Assembly: GCA_964023205.1 (NCBI GenBank) | Contig: OZ026848.1 | Coordinates: forward strand, 27,887,912 to 27,951,911 | DNA from: Lutraria lutraria | Lineage: Eukaryota > Mollusca > Bivalvia > Venerida > Mactridae | DNA: 64,000 nucleotides | Direction: 5' to 3' | Part shown: one piece after another, positions 51,201 to 58,302 of the stretch | Layout of the letters: each line of letters starts with the position of its first letter | How positions within the stretch are numbered: the stretch's first letter is position 1 | The notes under the pieces: model-generated | The model's input: only the letters and a program-made list of their open reading frames with translations | Databases searched by the model: none | Told to the model about the DNA's origin: nothing | Program-made: the position numbers and the translations under genes

Positions 51201-54200
51201 AAGTAGATGTCTGCTTCTTTTACGATGAAAGGATGTATAGCTCAATTGGTAAACATTTTACATGTACTTTATTTCAGTAAGTGTTACTGCGTAATGCCAC
51301 AGCATGGTTATGAATAACTTACAATACTGATTTACCAGTCATAACTGTGGTTTGTAATAAGTTAACTGGAGAGAAAAGGCCATCTTGTAAAGAGAAGAAA
51401 TATTAAAGTACTACTCGCCTTCATTCATGTGTTTATTTAGTATACAGGTATTATATCAATTTTTCTTTCCACTGGGGTTCAATTTCGCACCAACAGCCAG
51501 GGTCTTTTGGTGATTTATCCAGCTTTAAACCAGGCAAACACTAAGGTGGAACCGCCAACTTTCTGTAAGCTAGCTGGGCAGTTCCTTCACATGTGAAACT
51601 TTGCTGGGGATTCAAATTGACAGCGCTCATGGAGCTAGTGATCAGAGAATGTATCATCTTATCAGAATCTATGCGCTAATTTGAATTTCAGTGCTAATTT
51701 GAGTGCTACTTTGAGTGCCAATTCGAGTGCTAATTTGAGAGGTAATCAGTGAGATAATCTAAGGTTCATTTTTATTTGACAAAAAAATCTATCTTTCAGA
51801 TGTAAATGTGACTTTGATGCTAGACACATACATGGGAGATTACAGCAGAATTGCTTTTCAAAATGGTCAAAGTAAAATGAGCAAGAAACTAAGAATATTT
51901 TCATCACAACAGTCTTGCATGAAGGACCAAAATGTACTCATTAAGGTGAAAAAAATTTGTTAATTAATATGGTTGTGCATTTGTTTGTTCTTTTTTGGTA
52001 AATACATCAACTATGAACAATAAATCATTGAACAGCAGACTGCACCTTTCAGTTGCACTATGATGTGGTACCAGTATGAACATGTCTCTTTGAATTTTCA
52101 ATGTTCATACTTTCAGCAGCCAATTCTTTGTTGAATCAAAACTGGGAGATAAATGACAATTAAGGTCTTGTCTCCGACCTGAATCAGTTACACATACAAT
52201 ACAAAATAATGACACTTGTGTTTAAAAGTAAAATTACGTAAGGAATGCCACAATCTCAAATTCAATGTTTCACCTATACCTAGAGGTTTTGAACAGAAAA
52301 CTGAACACCCTATAATTCAATTCTGAGGTCCTTTTGAGGATTCTTTTAATTTTGCTTTCAAAATACAGATTCCACTTCAATAATGATACAATAAGGATGA
52401 GCACACTGACATTTGAGCTATAAGATTTATTTCCTTGATAAATACAATAATTTTACTACACTTAACTCTATGAGTTGTCCGACCATGGGATGACAAAATT
52501 TATGTAATGAGGAATTTTTTTCGATGTGCATCTTAGCATATCCATTAGTGTATATAAATGCATTTTATCAAATTCAGTCCACATCAGATTTGGTGACACC
52601 AGTTCGAATTGAAGCCAGTTATGAAGTGGAGGATATAATGCAGTCTGGTAGTAACCTAGCAACAGTTAATACATTTGATGGTTCAAAACCCAACAATCAG
52701 CTTCTTTTATCATCTACAGTGGTGCGTATCAGTGATACATACATGTATTGGTTTTGATTTTTGTTAAGTTATGAAAATTTGGCTTGATTCTTTCTAAGCA
52801 TGTACAGGAACCGTTCCTTACTAGATCAGACACTTAGTATGAGGGTAACTGTGTCCATAATCAAATTGGATCAATAGACAGAATAAAGTGAATCAGTCTT
52901 AGATTGCGGAAGTGTCATTGGTTGATTTTTTCCACTGTGCCCCTAAACAACCAATCAAATGCTTGGTTTGAGTCAGGTCTTCAAGCTGATTGTGAAACCA
53001 AGAACAGACCCCTAGAGTGTTGTTCTAACAATCCAAAAGAGTTATGTATTAATTTTATACCCAGTCAATGAACATGTATTATAACCTCAAAATAAAGACT
53101 ACCTTCAAATGACATCAATTGTTCCAACTAAAAGTTTTATATAGATATTGGAGACTGGTAATTAAATAAAACACTCACTTGTACTTATGATTTTTTTTCT
53201 AGTTGGATTTCAAGAAAAATTGTCCAAATAATGACTGCAGGACAGATCTCCATGTCGATGCTGAAGCAATGTACGACCGCTCAAATAACAACTACTACAT
53301 AATCGGATCTACATTGGCTCTTGATGTTACAATTTCAAAAACTGGAGATCCGAGTTATAGTTCCAACTTTTTTGTTGCTTTTCCAAATACTCTTCAGTTC
53401 CAGAAGGTAAGCTTGTTGTTTTTTAATACTGCTTTTTCACCTCAGTTTTGAAGAGTGATTAAAAAAATAACAATAAAGCTGGTCTTACATTCAAGTTCTT
53501 TGAATATCTTAAGAAATGTTTATCATAATTTATGTTGTGTCTTAAAGATGATAAAGATTCATGGAGATACAGAAATAAGTTGTGGTTTCGTAGATGACCA
53601 AATTGATGAAGAGGAAGGTGATGAAGATGATGACATGCAATCACTTGATTATCTTCAACGAAAAAACATTCCAAAAAAGGCAACAGACGAAATTCTCATG
53701 ATGTGTTCATTTGGAAATCCAATGTCTAATGATACCGGTGTTAGGTACTAAAACTTCTTACCATATTAGTATTGTAGTAAGAATTTCTCCACTTATTATT
53801 ACCAATTAGTATGACATTTTTATACCTCTGATCAAATTTAAATAGTCTGAGCTAACCCGAATGTTGCGGGTTTGAATCCCGTCAGTAGCGGAATTTGAAC
53901 GGAACCTTCACAATCCCTTCTTTCGGCACAAGTACTGACCAATTACTTAGGTAGAAACTATGGGATGAAAGTAAATAGGGGACTTTGTGATATAAAATTT
54001 AAAAGTAGATTGATGACTCCTTGAAATGTGCTAAAGACAATGAATAGTATCTCATATGTTTTTTTTCTTTCAGATTCACACTTCATGTTTTTGTTCCGCA
54101 GTCGTTCAATAAAACTTCTCTGACATTCCATTTAAATGCTACTACTCTAAGTACCGAACTTCAGCCTGATGATAATGTCAAAAATATAATGCTGGGAGTA

Positions 54201-57200
54201 AGAAACAAAGTAGAAACTACATTTAAGGGGTATGCTCTATCATTAATGTTCTGTGCAGCAAATCCTGCACTTTCTTCATTGATTTCATTTAACTTGTATG
54301 TATTGACAAATATTCTCTAAGTCAAGTATCAGACATTTGTTATTTTAACATTGAGACCTCACTGGAATTAATTATCATCTCTCAAACCAGTTTTCAGAAT
54401 TCCTAGTTATAGATAGATAGTTTATTTCAAATTTCAGTAAGCCATAGGCCCATGTGAACATACAAATAACACAATACAATTTTCATATATGACAGTAACA
54501 AGTGGCAAAAATAGGCTTGAGTAATTACATTGTTATAAGAAAGGTAGATAGGCAAGTCAGTTAAGATAATGATAATACAACCTTTGTTCTATTTTGAGGG
54601 CAAAAAACTAATTAATAAATAAATTACTTTTTGTTTCAGTGTGTCACGTCCGTCAGACACAACTATCAAGGACAGTGCTGAATCCTACATTGTGTCACAT
54701 ACTTATGAATTTAGGAATAAGGGGCCAAGCCCACTTCCTGCTGCAAGTCTCATGATACAGTATCCACAGATACAGAAAAGTGGCAAACCCTATTTATTCC
54801 TAAATATCACATCTGTAAGTTAATTTGTATTGTGGCAAAGATATATTTGTTAATTTCTGCTTGATTCAACTTTTTTGAAAAATTATCATTTTAGGCACAG
54901 TTAGTTTGAGTACCATGAAATAGCACTGGACCAAAATACAAATTAATTGACCTTCCTATCTTTAGTTCTCATTGATAAATTTGTTTAGAGCATTTATTAA
55001 CTAGATTCCTGAAGCAGAATTCATTTATTTAAAAGTAATACTTAGTAAGAAATACATACAAATGAAATGGTGCAACATTCTTAATCTATGAATGGTCCGA
55101 GGCATTATATGCAGATAATACCAATAAACTTAAACTATGATTGTTTATGTTACAGTGGAATTGTCCTCCACCATGCAGAATAGAGTGTTCATACCCAGAT
55201 TCTGACAATACGGCACCTGTTGTACATGCCTCCCATCTAGGACCAACTTATGTTCATGAAAACACAAATGACAAAGAAAATATTGGTGAATCTCGTACAA
55301 TTTCTAATATGCAAAACATTGTAAGTGTGATTACTTTATCAAATTTAAGCTTAAGTTGGTTATATTTTGCATTGATACACTATTCAGCTGGTTTTCAAAC
55401 AGTTAAAGGCTTTATAGAAATCAGTATCAATATATATTATTACTTAGATATTCAAAAGACTTCAAAAGAACACACAAAAATTGTAGTTCAAATTTATCTG
55501 ATGGAAGAGAATCTTGATTCAGAGAATTTTCAAATCAAAATGTCAGACTTTAAAGCGTTTTCCAAAGACTATAAAACCATTTTTAGTGCTGCACGATCAA
55601 GACAGGTTTTTCATTGATTGATCGAGTCATATTTCGATTGATTAATACAGACTTATAATTTGCTTGTTTCAGAATTGTGATAATGAAGAATGTTCAAGAT
55701 ATGAGTGTGAATTGTATGACATTCCACCTAGAGAAAGTGCTGTTGTAATATTAGAATATGTTGCTATGGGTGATATTTTACAATCAATATCAGTGAGTTT
55801 AACAATTCTAATGTTCTTAGATTACCTTTACCATACCATTAACAGCTACCCAATCATGTGATTGGACAGGTGGCTGAGACTTTTAATCAGTTTTTCCACA
55901 AGAATAGCCACATATACAGTCTGTAAACTTTATAGCATAACTTGTATCTAAATATTACCTGTCTTCATGGTTCTCAATAACAGCAGGCTGCAGGCTAATT
56001 TAGCCGCTAAGAGTTGTGTTTGGGCCTGTTAGGAATCTCAAAGTTCATGAAAATATTGGTAGAAAATGCCCAGAACCCCTCTAACAGGTCTGTTAGTCTA
56101 GCTTTTGGGCCTGTTGGCCACAAACTTATTGAGAACCCTGTGTCTTAAAGAGCATGTGTCAGACGAAATATTGAACATATCCTGTAAATCCTGACCCAAG
56201 AGAAACAAAACATGAGCTTTATTTTGCAATTGCAGGTTTCTTTATTCCATGTGATCAGTTCATGATTGAAGAGTGAATTTTTATTTTGATCAATGATAAG
56301 TTGTATGTAGTCTCCCACTGTAAACAATGTGTTAATTCTAGATTTCTTAGAATGGGTTAGAATGGTTTATAAGAGTTGTATATCTGATTTCATATTTACT
56401 ATGACATTTTAAAAATATTTCAGGATGGGAACGGCATGACCATTAAATCAAAATCTTACATATCACTGAAACAGTTGGAACGCCTTATCTATGATACAGT
56501 GGAACATTATACAAGTGTAAGTTACCATGTAATTTTATATTATGTTAGTCTAAAAGTACAATAGAACCTTGATTATCTGATATTGACAGGTCTGAAATAT
56601 TATTTCGGATCATCCATGGTTACAAATAATCTATGGTCAAAGAAATCAAGACTGTGTTGCATTGAAATAAGGGAGGTCACTCCCACATAAATAATGACAT
56701 AAAATGTAAAAAACATCAATAACAAAAACAATAAATAGTAAATTTATGATGAAAATTAATATCTTTGACATAATATGATACTGACTAGTATGGAATTATG
56801 AACAAGAAAATCTTTTATCTCTTTTAATGTCAATTGAATATAAAAATTCAAATTATGATATCTTTTATGCAATGTATTAACTGAGCCAAAATCAAAGAAA
56901 TATATTCATACTGTAATGTATTGTAAAGATTCCTTGCCATGGGCATGTCATTTTTATCTGAGTCTTCGATCTGAGTTAATTAGCAATTTCAGATCATAGG
57001 TGTGAAAGTATGTATTTGAGTGATCTTAGAGACCTGTTTAACACTTCAAGCCATGGTATTCCAATTACACAATTCGAATAATTGAGATTAATCACATTAA
57101 AATGTATAGGGAAAATATCGCGACTGAAAAAATAATTTCAGATAATATCTAGTTTTTTGATAATCCATTGGTGAATTATGAGGCTCTACTCCTAATATCC

Positions 57201-58302
57201 AAGTTTGTTTGTTGAAATAAAAAGTAGAAGTAGTTAAGCAAGTAATGGTTTAAATATTTGACTTTGAGATCTTACGTTGGAGACAAAAATCAGCAATGAC
57301 CATTTCTCACCTAGAACCAGTCCTGTATCTGGGATTAAAATCTTGACATCTGTCTCACAGCTCAAAGCACAAGTTTGTGTTTTCAACACTCTCAAGCTAA
57401 CTATCATAAGATTATATAACTATTCAAAAGGAAACAAATCAATTAGACTCAGACCAAAAATGAGATTTAGCTCTCAAGTTATATAACATTGCTTTTTTCC
57501 AGGAAGTGCATTTTGTGATTCAATAGGCAATAAAAAACTAACGATTTCTGCAATTACAATACTTGCAAAAATGTTGTGATATACATTTCAGGTTGGCACA
57601 GATTTGTTACCAGTTTCACCTCCACCTAAGAAAGTACCATGGTGGATATATTTAGTTAGTATTCTAGGAGGAATAATACTAATTATCATCGTTATCATAA
57701 TTCTCTGGAAGGTAAGACTCTATTGATATAAATCAGTAATAAGTAATGGAGAATTGTTTTAAAACTTACATGACTTTGTAAAGTTCCTATTCTTGAACTG
57801 GTATTTTCTCCTTTCTGTTCTACATTTGCCAACTGCAGGTGTTTGGTTGTTTAACAACTATATAGTTTCCTATCCCTTGGATCATCTATGTGATCACTTA
57901 ATAAGATTTCATGTTCTCTAAGATTGACAGTAGGCTAATTGTCTGAAATTATGGAACATTATTATACTGTAAAAATATAATATAAATACATGTGTATTAG
58001 AGAATTTGTGTTTGTTCAAGTCTGTGCTCAAGTGGACAGTTGAAAATTGGCAGACTAAGAATGGGTACATTGTAGGTTCATGAATTAATCTTATTTTGTT
58101 GTAAACTCTCTTCATGGTTTGACAGTTCTTTAAGAAGGGATTTTAACACAATTCAGGCTTTAATGTGTGATTGATTTTCATCTAATTACAGTGTGGATTC
58201 TTTAAGCGTAAACGAGTTGAAGACATGAAAAAAATGCAACATAGCGGTGAAGTTGAGAAAATGATTACAGATGAGGAGGAAGGGAATGCAGTGGAATCAT
58301 GA
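24015..58302 (+). CDS. integrin alpha subunit, alpha-4/alpha-9-like (22 exons)
   Basis: Cell-surface adhesion receptor subunit that would pair with an integrin beta chain. Coding exons: 24015-24217, 32858-32979, 35077-35192, 35994-36212, 38675-38801, 42412-42491, 48555-48635, 48992-49147, 49642-49747, 50380-50565, 51039-51248, 51800-51945, 52578-52721, 53203-53406, 53548-53744, 54074-54229, 54640-54814, 55156-55320, 55673-55792, 56424-56516, 57592-57711, 58192-58302. All introns are GT..AG and phases agree, giving 1,078 residues. In order: signal peptide (~1-31), seven FG-GAP blades without an A/I domain (~32-475), thigh and calf legs (~476-1000), membrane span (~1019-1041), tail beginning CGFFKR. 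Cation loops lie at 331-339, 396-404 and 458-466. NPGAIYKC, DNQWLGASL and TCASRW match alpha-4/alpha-9 landmarks. No dibasic furin-type site is obvious in the legs. Family certain; subgroup likely. Confidence 0.95.
25596..25940. mobile_element. 345-bp TTAA-flanked MITE (piggyBac-like)
   Basis: The left end is AGGGGCATACACTACAACT. The right end is its inverse with one mismatch (CCCTACAAC instead of CACTACAAC). TTAA lies at both edges (25592-25595 and 25941-25944), the target site and duplication of piggyBac-type elements. No coding capacity; mobilised only by a transposase in trans. It sits in integrin intron 1. Confidence 0.7.
27244..27807 (+). other. unexplained 187-codon open frame in integrin intron 1
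   Basis: The longest uninterrupted frame in the window (MSKCIEAKNIKK...). Inside it, acceptor-like 'ttttgatccag' and donor 'CCCAG|gtaagt' bracket 108 in-frame bases (VRDKSQFYIDKAVPV...), so part of it could be a real exon. That piece is phase 0, while integrin intron 1 is phase 2, so it cannot be a simple cassette exon of the integrin. No domain is recognised. It could be a transposon remnant, a nested gene or chance. Confidence 0.2.
29480..29516 (-). repeat. terminal motif of a DNA-transposon-like repeat
   Basis: On the minus strand this reads CAGTGAAACCTCACTTAGCG followed by ACCACTTT, a pogo/Tigger-like terminal wording. The same motif occurs at 31580-31606 in the opposite orientation. The two face away from each other, so they are ends of two different, decayed copies. 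Confidence 0.45.
31580..31606 (+). repeat. terminal motif of a DNA-transposon-like repeat
   Basis: ACAGTAAAACCTCGTTTAGC followed by GACCACT matches the motif at 29480-29516 in inverse orientation, with a few substitutions. Adjacent sequence is AT-rich without coding capacity. Confidence 0.45.
32858..32979 (+). CDS. integrin alpha exon 2: blade 1 end and alpha-4/9-like insert
   Basis: Completes the Trp codon, then ILIGAPKDNSTF (GAP motif of blade 1, with an N-glycosylation sequon) and NPGAIYKCTL, ending ..CEELFVD with a G|gtacgt donor (phase 1). NPGAIYKC is a close match to the NPGAIYRC of alpha-4 chains. Confidence 0.9.
32980..35076 (+). other. integrin intron 2 (2.1 kb)
   Basis: No gene seen. 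G11 tract at 33933-33943 and a (TA)n run at about 34800-34818. Overlapping minus-strand frames of 79 and 116 codons near 33774-34138 span the G tract and look spurious. Confidence 0.8.
35077..35192 (+). CDS. integrin alpha exon 3: start of blade 2
   Basis: Encodes DMNGEDLAEFNKTTRIF (sequon NKT), then DNQWLGASLDVDKRAAIV of blade 2. DNQWLG is diagnostic of the alpha-4/alpha-9 group. Acceptor tatttccag, donor GTG|gtaagt, phase 0. Confidence 0.95.
35193..35993 (+). other. integrin intron 3 (0.8 kb)
   Basis: AT-rich, no feature recognised. An open frame of 93 codons (35365-35646) has no domain. Confidence 0.8.
35994..36212 (+). CDS. integrin alpha exon 4: blade 2 end and blade 3 start
   Basis: Starts TCASRWYNKYFE, the Cys-x-x-Arg-Trp feature of blade 2, then GLCYEIPLDF, and ends YNYGMGSLGSSVHYSE, the FG part of blade 3. 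Phase 0 at both ends. 73 codons. Confidence 0.95.
36213..38674 (+). other. integrin intron 4 (2.5 kb)
   Basis: Contains a C20 tract (36778-36797), the longest homopolymer seen in the window, and the Penelope-like fragment at about 38345-38585. No gene seen. Confidence 0.8.
38345..38585 (-). mobile_element. Penelope-like retroelement fragment with hammerhead-like core
   Basis: On the minus strand the end reads CTGACGAAGGCTTATCAGCT followed by GAAAC (38376-38352). This has the order of the conserved hammerhead core, CUGANGA, a short stem II, then GAAA. A second CTGACGA lies near 38570-38562. Penelope-like retroelements are known to carry hammerhead motifs, and 'DEGLSAET'-type wording is common at their ends. 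A 70-codon minus-strand frame crosses it. Stem II is weak and stems I and III were not resolved, so catalysis is unproven. Confidence 0.4.
38675..38801 (+). CDS. integrin alpha exon 5: blade 3 GAP
   Basis: GTDLLLGAPGLRTWTGG gives the blade-3 GAP motif. It ends near NNSEMAG (sequon NNS). Acceptor acatttcag, donor G|gtaaga, phase 1. Confidence 0.95.
41027..41196 (-). repeat. SINE-like repeat
   Basis: On the minus strand, after a G19 tract, a B-box-like GTGAGTTCAATTCTCGGC is followed by 'gcgtctagaagggctaggca' and the small hairpin 'actggtgctcaacaccaggc'. The layout is tRNA-head plus body. Tail and duplication were not resolved. Overlapping open frames on both strands are by-products. Confidence 0.45.
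42046..42298 (-). repeat. bivalve tRNA-derived SINE with target-site duplication
   Basis: On the minus strand: tRNA-like head with box A (TGGTTGAGTGG) and B box (GTGGGTTTGAGCCCC). The 3' end is TTGAAAAGGGGCGTAAAACT followed by CGATATAAA and several CAAA units. CCAAAGATACCTA (42034 on) and CCAAAGATCCTA (42299 on) flank it as a near-perfect target-site duplication. It lies ~110 bp upstream of integrin exon 6, in antisense orientation. Confidence 0.8.
42412..42491 (+). CDS. integrin alpha exon 6: blade 4
   Basis: GYAMTSGNYFGSQYFAIGAP covers the FG and GAP parts of blade 4, then RTNLAGK. No calcium-loop motif, as expected for blade 4. Acceptor cacatttcag, donor AAG|gtaatt, phase 0. Confidence 0.95.
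43453..44573 (+). repeat. ~1.1-kb repeat made of seven ~147-bp units
   Basis: Starts 'aacaagagggccaagatggc' + 'cctatatcgctcac' and ends 'cacgacgccggacgcc...' then 'gtgagctaaaaa'. Between these, 'ctgacaaggtttggtgaaga' variants recur near 43555, 43700, 43850, 43994, 44140, 44283 and 44428, about 145-150 bp apart. Each is followed by 'tgacctagtttttgaccc' variants. This is a dispersed mollusc-type intronic repeat. The terminal words ATCGCTCAC and GTGAGCTA are partly inverse to each other. Confidence 0.75.
45660..46145. repeat. AT-rich 486-bp segment with 12-bp inverted termini
   Basis: TTAGACGAATTA at 45660-45671 is exactly inverted at 46134-46145. No clear target-site duplication and no coding capacity. 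Possibly a decayed miniature element. Confidence 0.35.
46493..46836 (+). repeat. second intronic repeat related to the 147-bp family
   Basis: Two diverged units with 'gattttgataaaactttac', 'gatccttg', 'caagatggccgcca / caaggcggccacca', closing with 'tctcaggtgagcgatatg', which is inverse to the 'atatcgctcac' start of the 43453 element. The wording is typical of a repeat abundant in mollusc introns. Confidence 0.6.
48555..48635 (+). CDS. integrin alpha exon 7: blade 4/5 linker
   Basis: VYLFPTEQRSYVLEYADF then TLNGSELIE (sequon NGS), the outer strands between blades 4 and 5. Donor GAG|gtattt, phase 0 at both ends. Confidence 0.9.
48992..49147 (+). CDS. integrin alpha exon 8: blade 5, first cation loop
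   Basis: NGYFGAALCSV is followed by DVDNDGLDD (residues 331-339), a textbook DxDxDGxxD calcium-binding loop, then LLVGAPF. Acceptor ttttattcag, donor TTG|gtaggt, phase 0. Confidence 0.97.
49642..49747 (+). CDS. integrin alpha exon 9: blade 6, second cation loop (first part)
   Basis: GARFGSSIASLG then DMNNDGFN (residues 396-403). The final Asp of the loop is split by the intron after its first base (phase 1). Donor G|gtaagg. Confidence 0.97.
49748..50379 (+). other. integrin intron 9 (0.6 kb)
   Basis: No feature recognised; contains TACATGTA-type words typical of this window. Confidence 0.8.
50380..50565 (+). CDS. integrin alpha exon 10: blade 6 GAP and third cation loop
   Basis: Completes Asp404, then VIIGAPYEDNGHGAIYVYNG. 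Ends MSFGISFSKAE DMNDDDQN, the third loop (458-466), whose last Asp is again split by a phase-1 intron. The loop has Asp where Gly is usual at position 6. Donor G|gtaaga. Confidence 0.97.
50566..51038 (+). other. integrin intron 10
   Basis: Contains 'caacagccagggtcatttgg' (50894-50935), one copy of a repeat that recurs in intron 11. An 84-codon frame (50714-50968) overlaps it and is not considered a gene. Confidence 0.7.
51039..51248 (+). CDS. integrin alpha exon 11: blade 7 end and start of thigh
   Basis: DIAVGAYLSDKVFLFYGQYV closes the propeller. The thigh follows, with paired Cys (SDKCLS..TLVSCFKVDVCFFY). Donor G|gtaaac, phase 1. Confidence 0.95.
51486..51640 (+). repeat. dispersed repeat copy in intron 11
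   Basis: 'cgcaccaacagccagggtct' with continuation 'tttggtgatttatccagc' repeats the text at 50894-50935. It is followed by 'taaggtggaaccgccaactt' and 'gctagctgggcagttccttc', wording of a known kind of mollusc intronic repeat. The two copies flank exon 11 in direct orientation. Confidence 0.5.
51800..51945 (+). CDS. integrin alpha exon 12: thigh
   Basis: DVNVTLMLDTYMGDYSRIAF (sequon NVT), ending SSQQSCMKDQNVLIK. Acceptor atctttcag, donor AAG|gtgaaa, phase 0. Confidence 0.9.
51946..52577 (+). other. integrin intron 12 (0.6 kb)
   Basis: AT-rich; no feature recognised. Confidence 0.8.
52578..52721 (+). CDS. integrin alpha exon 13: thigh
   Basis: STSDLVTPVRIEASYEVEDI resembles the 'DILTPIQIEAAY' strand of alpha-4. 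No Lys-Arg pair is present where alpha-4 is cleaved. Donor GTG|gtgcgt, phase 0 at both ends. Confidence 0.9.
52889..52965 (+). repeat. repeat shared between intron 13 and the 3' UTR
   Basis: 'gaatcagtcttagattgcgg' ... 'cattggttgatt' ... 'aaacaacc(a)atcaaat' is matched, diverged, at 58888-58957 ('ggatcagtcttagaatgcag' ... 'ctattggtcagtt' ... 'gaaacaacctatcagat'). Confidence 0.45.
53203..53406 (+). CDS. integrin alpha exon 14: thigh end / calf-1 start
   Basis: LDFKKNCPNNDCRTDLHVDA is the NC..DC disulphide knee region (compare ENCSADL of alpha-4). It ends NFFVAFPNTLQFQK. Donor AAG|gtaagc, phase 0. Confidence 0.93.
53548..53744 (+). CDS. integrin alpha exon 15: calf-1 with acidic insert
   Basis: MIKIHGDTEISCGF, then the acidic run VDDQIDEEEGDEDDDMQ (about 715-731), then MMCSFGNPMSNDTGV. 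Cys residues fit the calf-1 disulphide. Upstream intron 14 is only 141 bp. Donor AG|gtacta (weak), phase 2, matched by the next exon. Confidence 0.9.
53838..53960 (+). repeat. tRNA-derived SINE fragment
   Basis: A B-box-like GCGGGTTTGAATCCCGTC follows 'gtctgagctaacccg', then 'ggcacaagtactgacc' and 'gtagaaactatgggatgaaa'. Head and body of a SINE without a clear tail, in intron 15. Confidence 0.45.
54074..54229 (+). CDS. integrin alpha exon 16: calf-1
   Basis: FTLHVFVPQSFNKTSLTFHL and NATTLSTEL (two sequons), ending in two bases of a Gly codon (phase 2). Acceptor ttctttcag, donor GG|gtatgc. Confidence 0.9.
54640..54814 (+). CDS. integrin alpha exon 17: calf-2 start
   Basis: ESYIVSHTYEFRNKGPSPLP is the calf-2 strand with the 'xxNxGPSxLP' signature shared with alpha-9 (NTGPSTLP). 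It ends YLFLNITS (sequon NIT). Donor TCT|gtaagt, phase 0. Confidence 0.95.
55156..55320 (+). CDS. integrin alpha exon 18: calf-2, variable loop
   Basis: WNCPPPCRIECSYPDSDNTA, then a polar stretch (HENTNDKENIGESRTISN). This is where cleaved alpha chains carry a furin site, but no RR/KR pair is present. Donor ATT|gtaagt. The frame continues open into the intron, which is coincidental. Confidence 0.9.
55673..55792 (+). CDS. integrin alpha exon 19: calf-2
   Basis: NCDNEECSRYECELYDIPPR ending EYVAMGDILQSIS. The C..C spacing matches the C-terminal calf-2 disulphide region. Donor TCA|gtgagt, phase 0. Confidence 0.92.
56424..56516 (+). CDS. integrin alpha exon 20: calf-2 end
   Basis: DGNGMTIKSKSYISLKQLER and LIYDTVEHYTS, last ectodomain strands. 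Phase 0 at both ends. Acceptor aatatttcag, donor AGT|gtaagt. Confidence 0.92.
56558..57191. mobile_element. decayed pogo/Tigger-like element in intron 20
   Basis: The left end 'caatagaaccttgattatct' and the inverse of the right end (AGTAGAGCCTCATAATTCAC then CAATGGATTATC) share the 'AGTAGAACCTCGATTATC'-type terminal wording of pogo/Tigger transposons. The interior has repeated 'tcggatcatccatgg/tcagatcatagg' text and no transposase. Confidence 0.45.
57592..57711 (+). CDS. integrin alpha exon 21: transmembrane segment
   Basis: A Pro-rich juxtamembrane linker (SPPPKKVPWW) leads into a span of about 23 hydrophobic residues (1019-1041) with a GG pair (SILGGIIL), where integrin alpha and beta helices pack. 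Ends at the Lys of KxGFFKR. Phase 0. Confidence 0.97.
58192..58302 (+). CDS. integrin alpha exon 22: cytoplasmic tail and stop
   Basis: CGFFKRKRVEDMKKMQ..., a clear alpha-integrin membrane-proximal motif that clasps the beta tail. The 36-residue tail is short, Met/Lys- and then Glu-rich (TDEEEGNAVES), and lacks the alpha-4 paxillin-binding sequence. Stop TGA at 58300-58302. Confidence 0.97.
   Translation, partial: CGFFKRKRVEDMKKMQHSGEVEKMITDEEEGNAVES

Noticed and set aside
55141..55617. 158-codon frame as one exon
   Set aside because: Only 55156-55320 is integrin coding; a perfect ATT|gtaagt donor ends it and the following sequence is not integrin-like.
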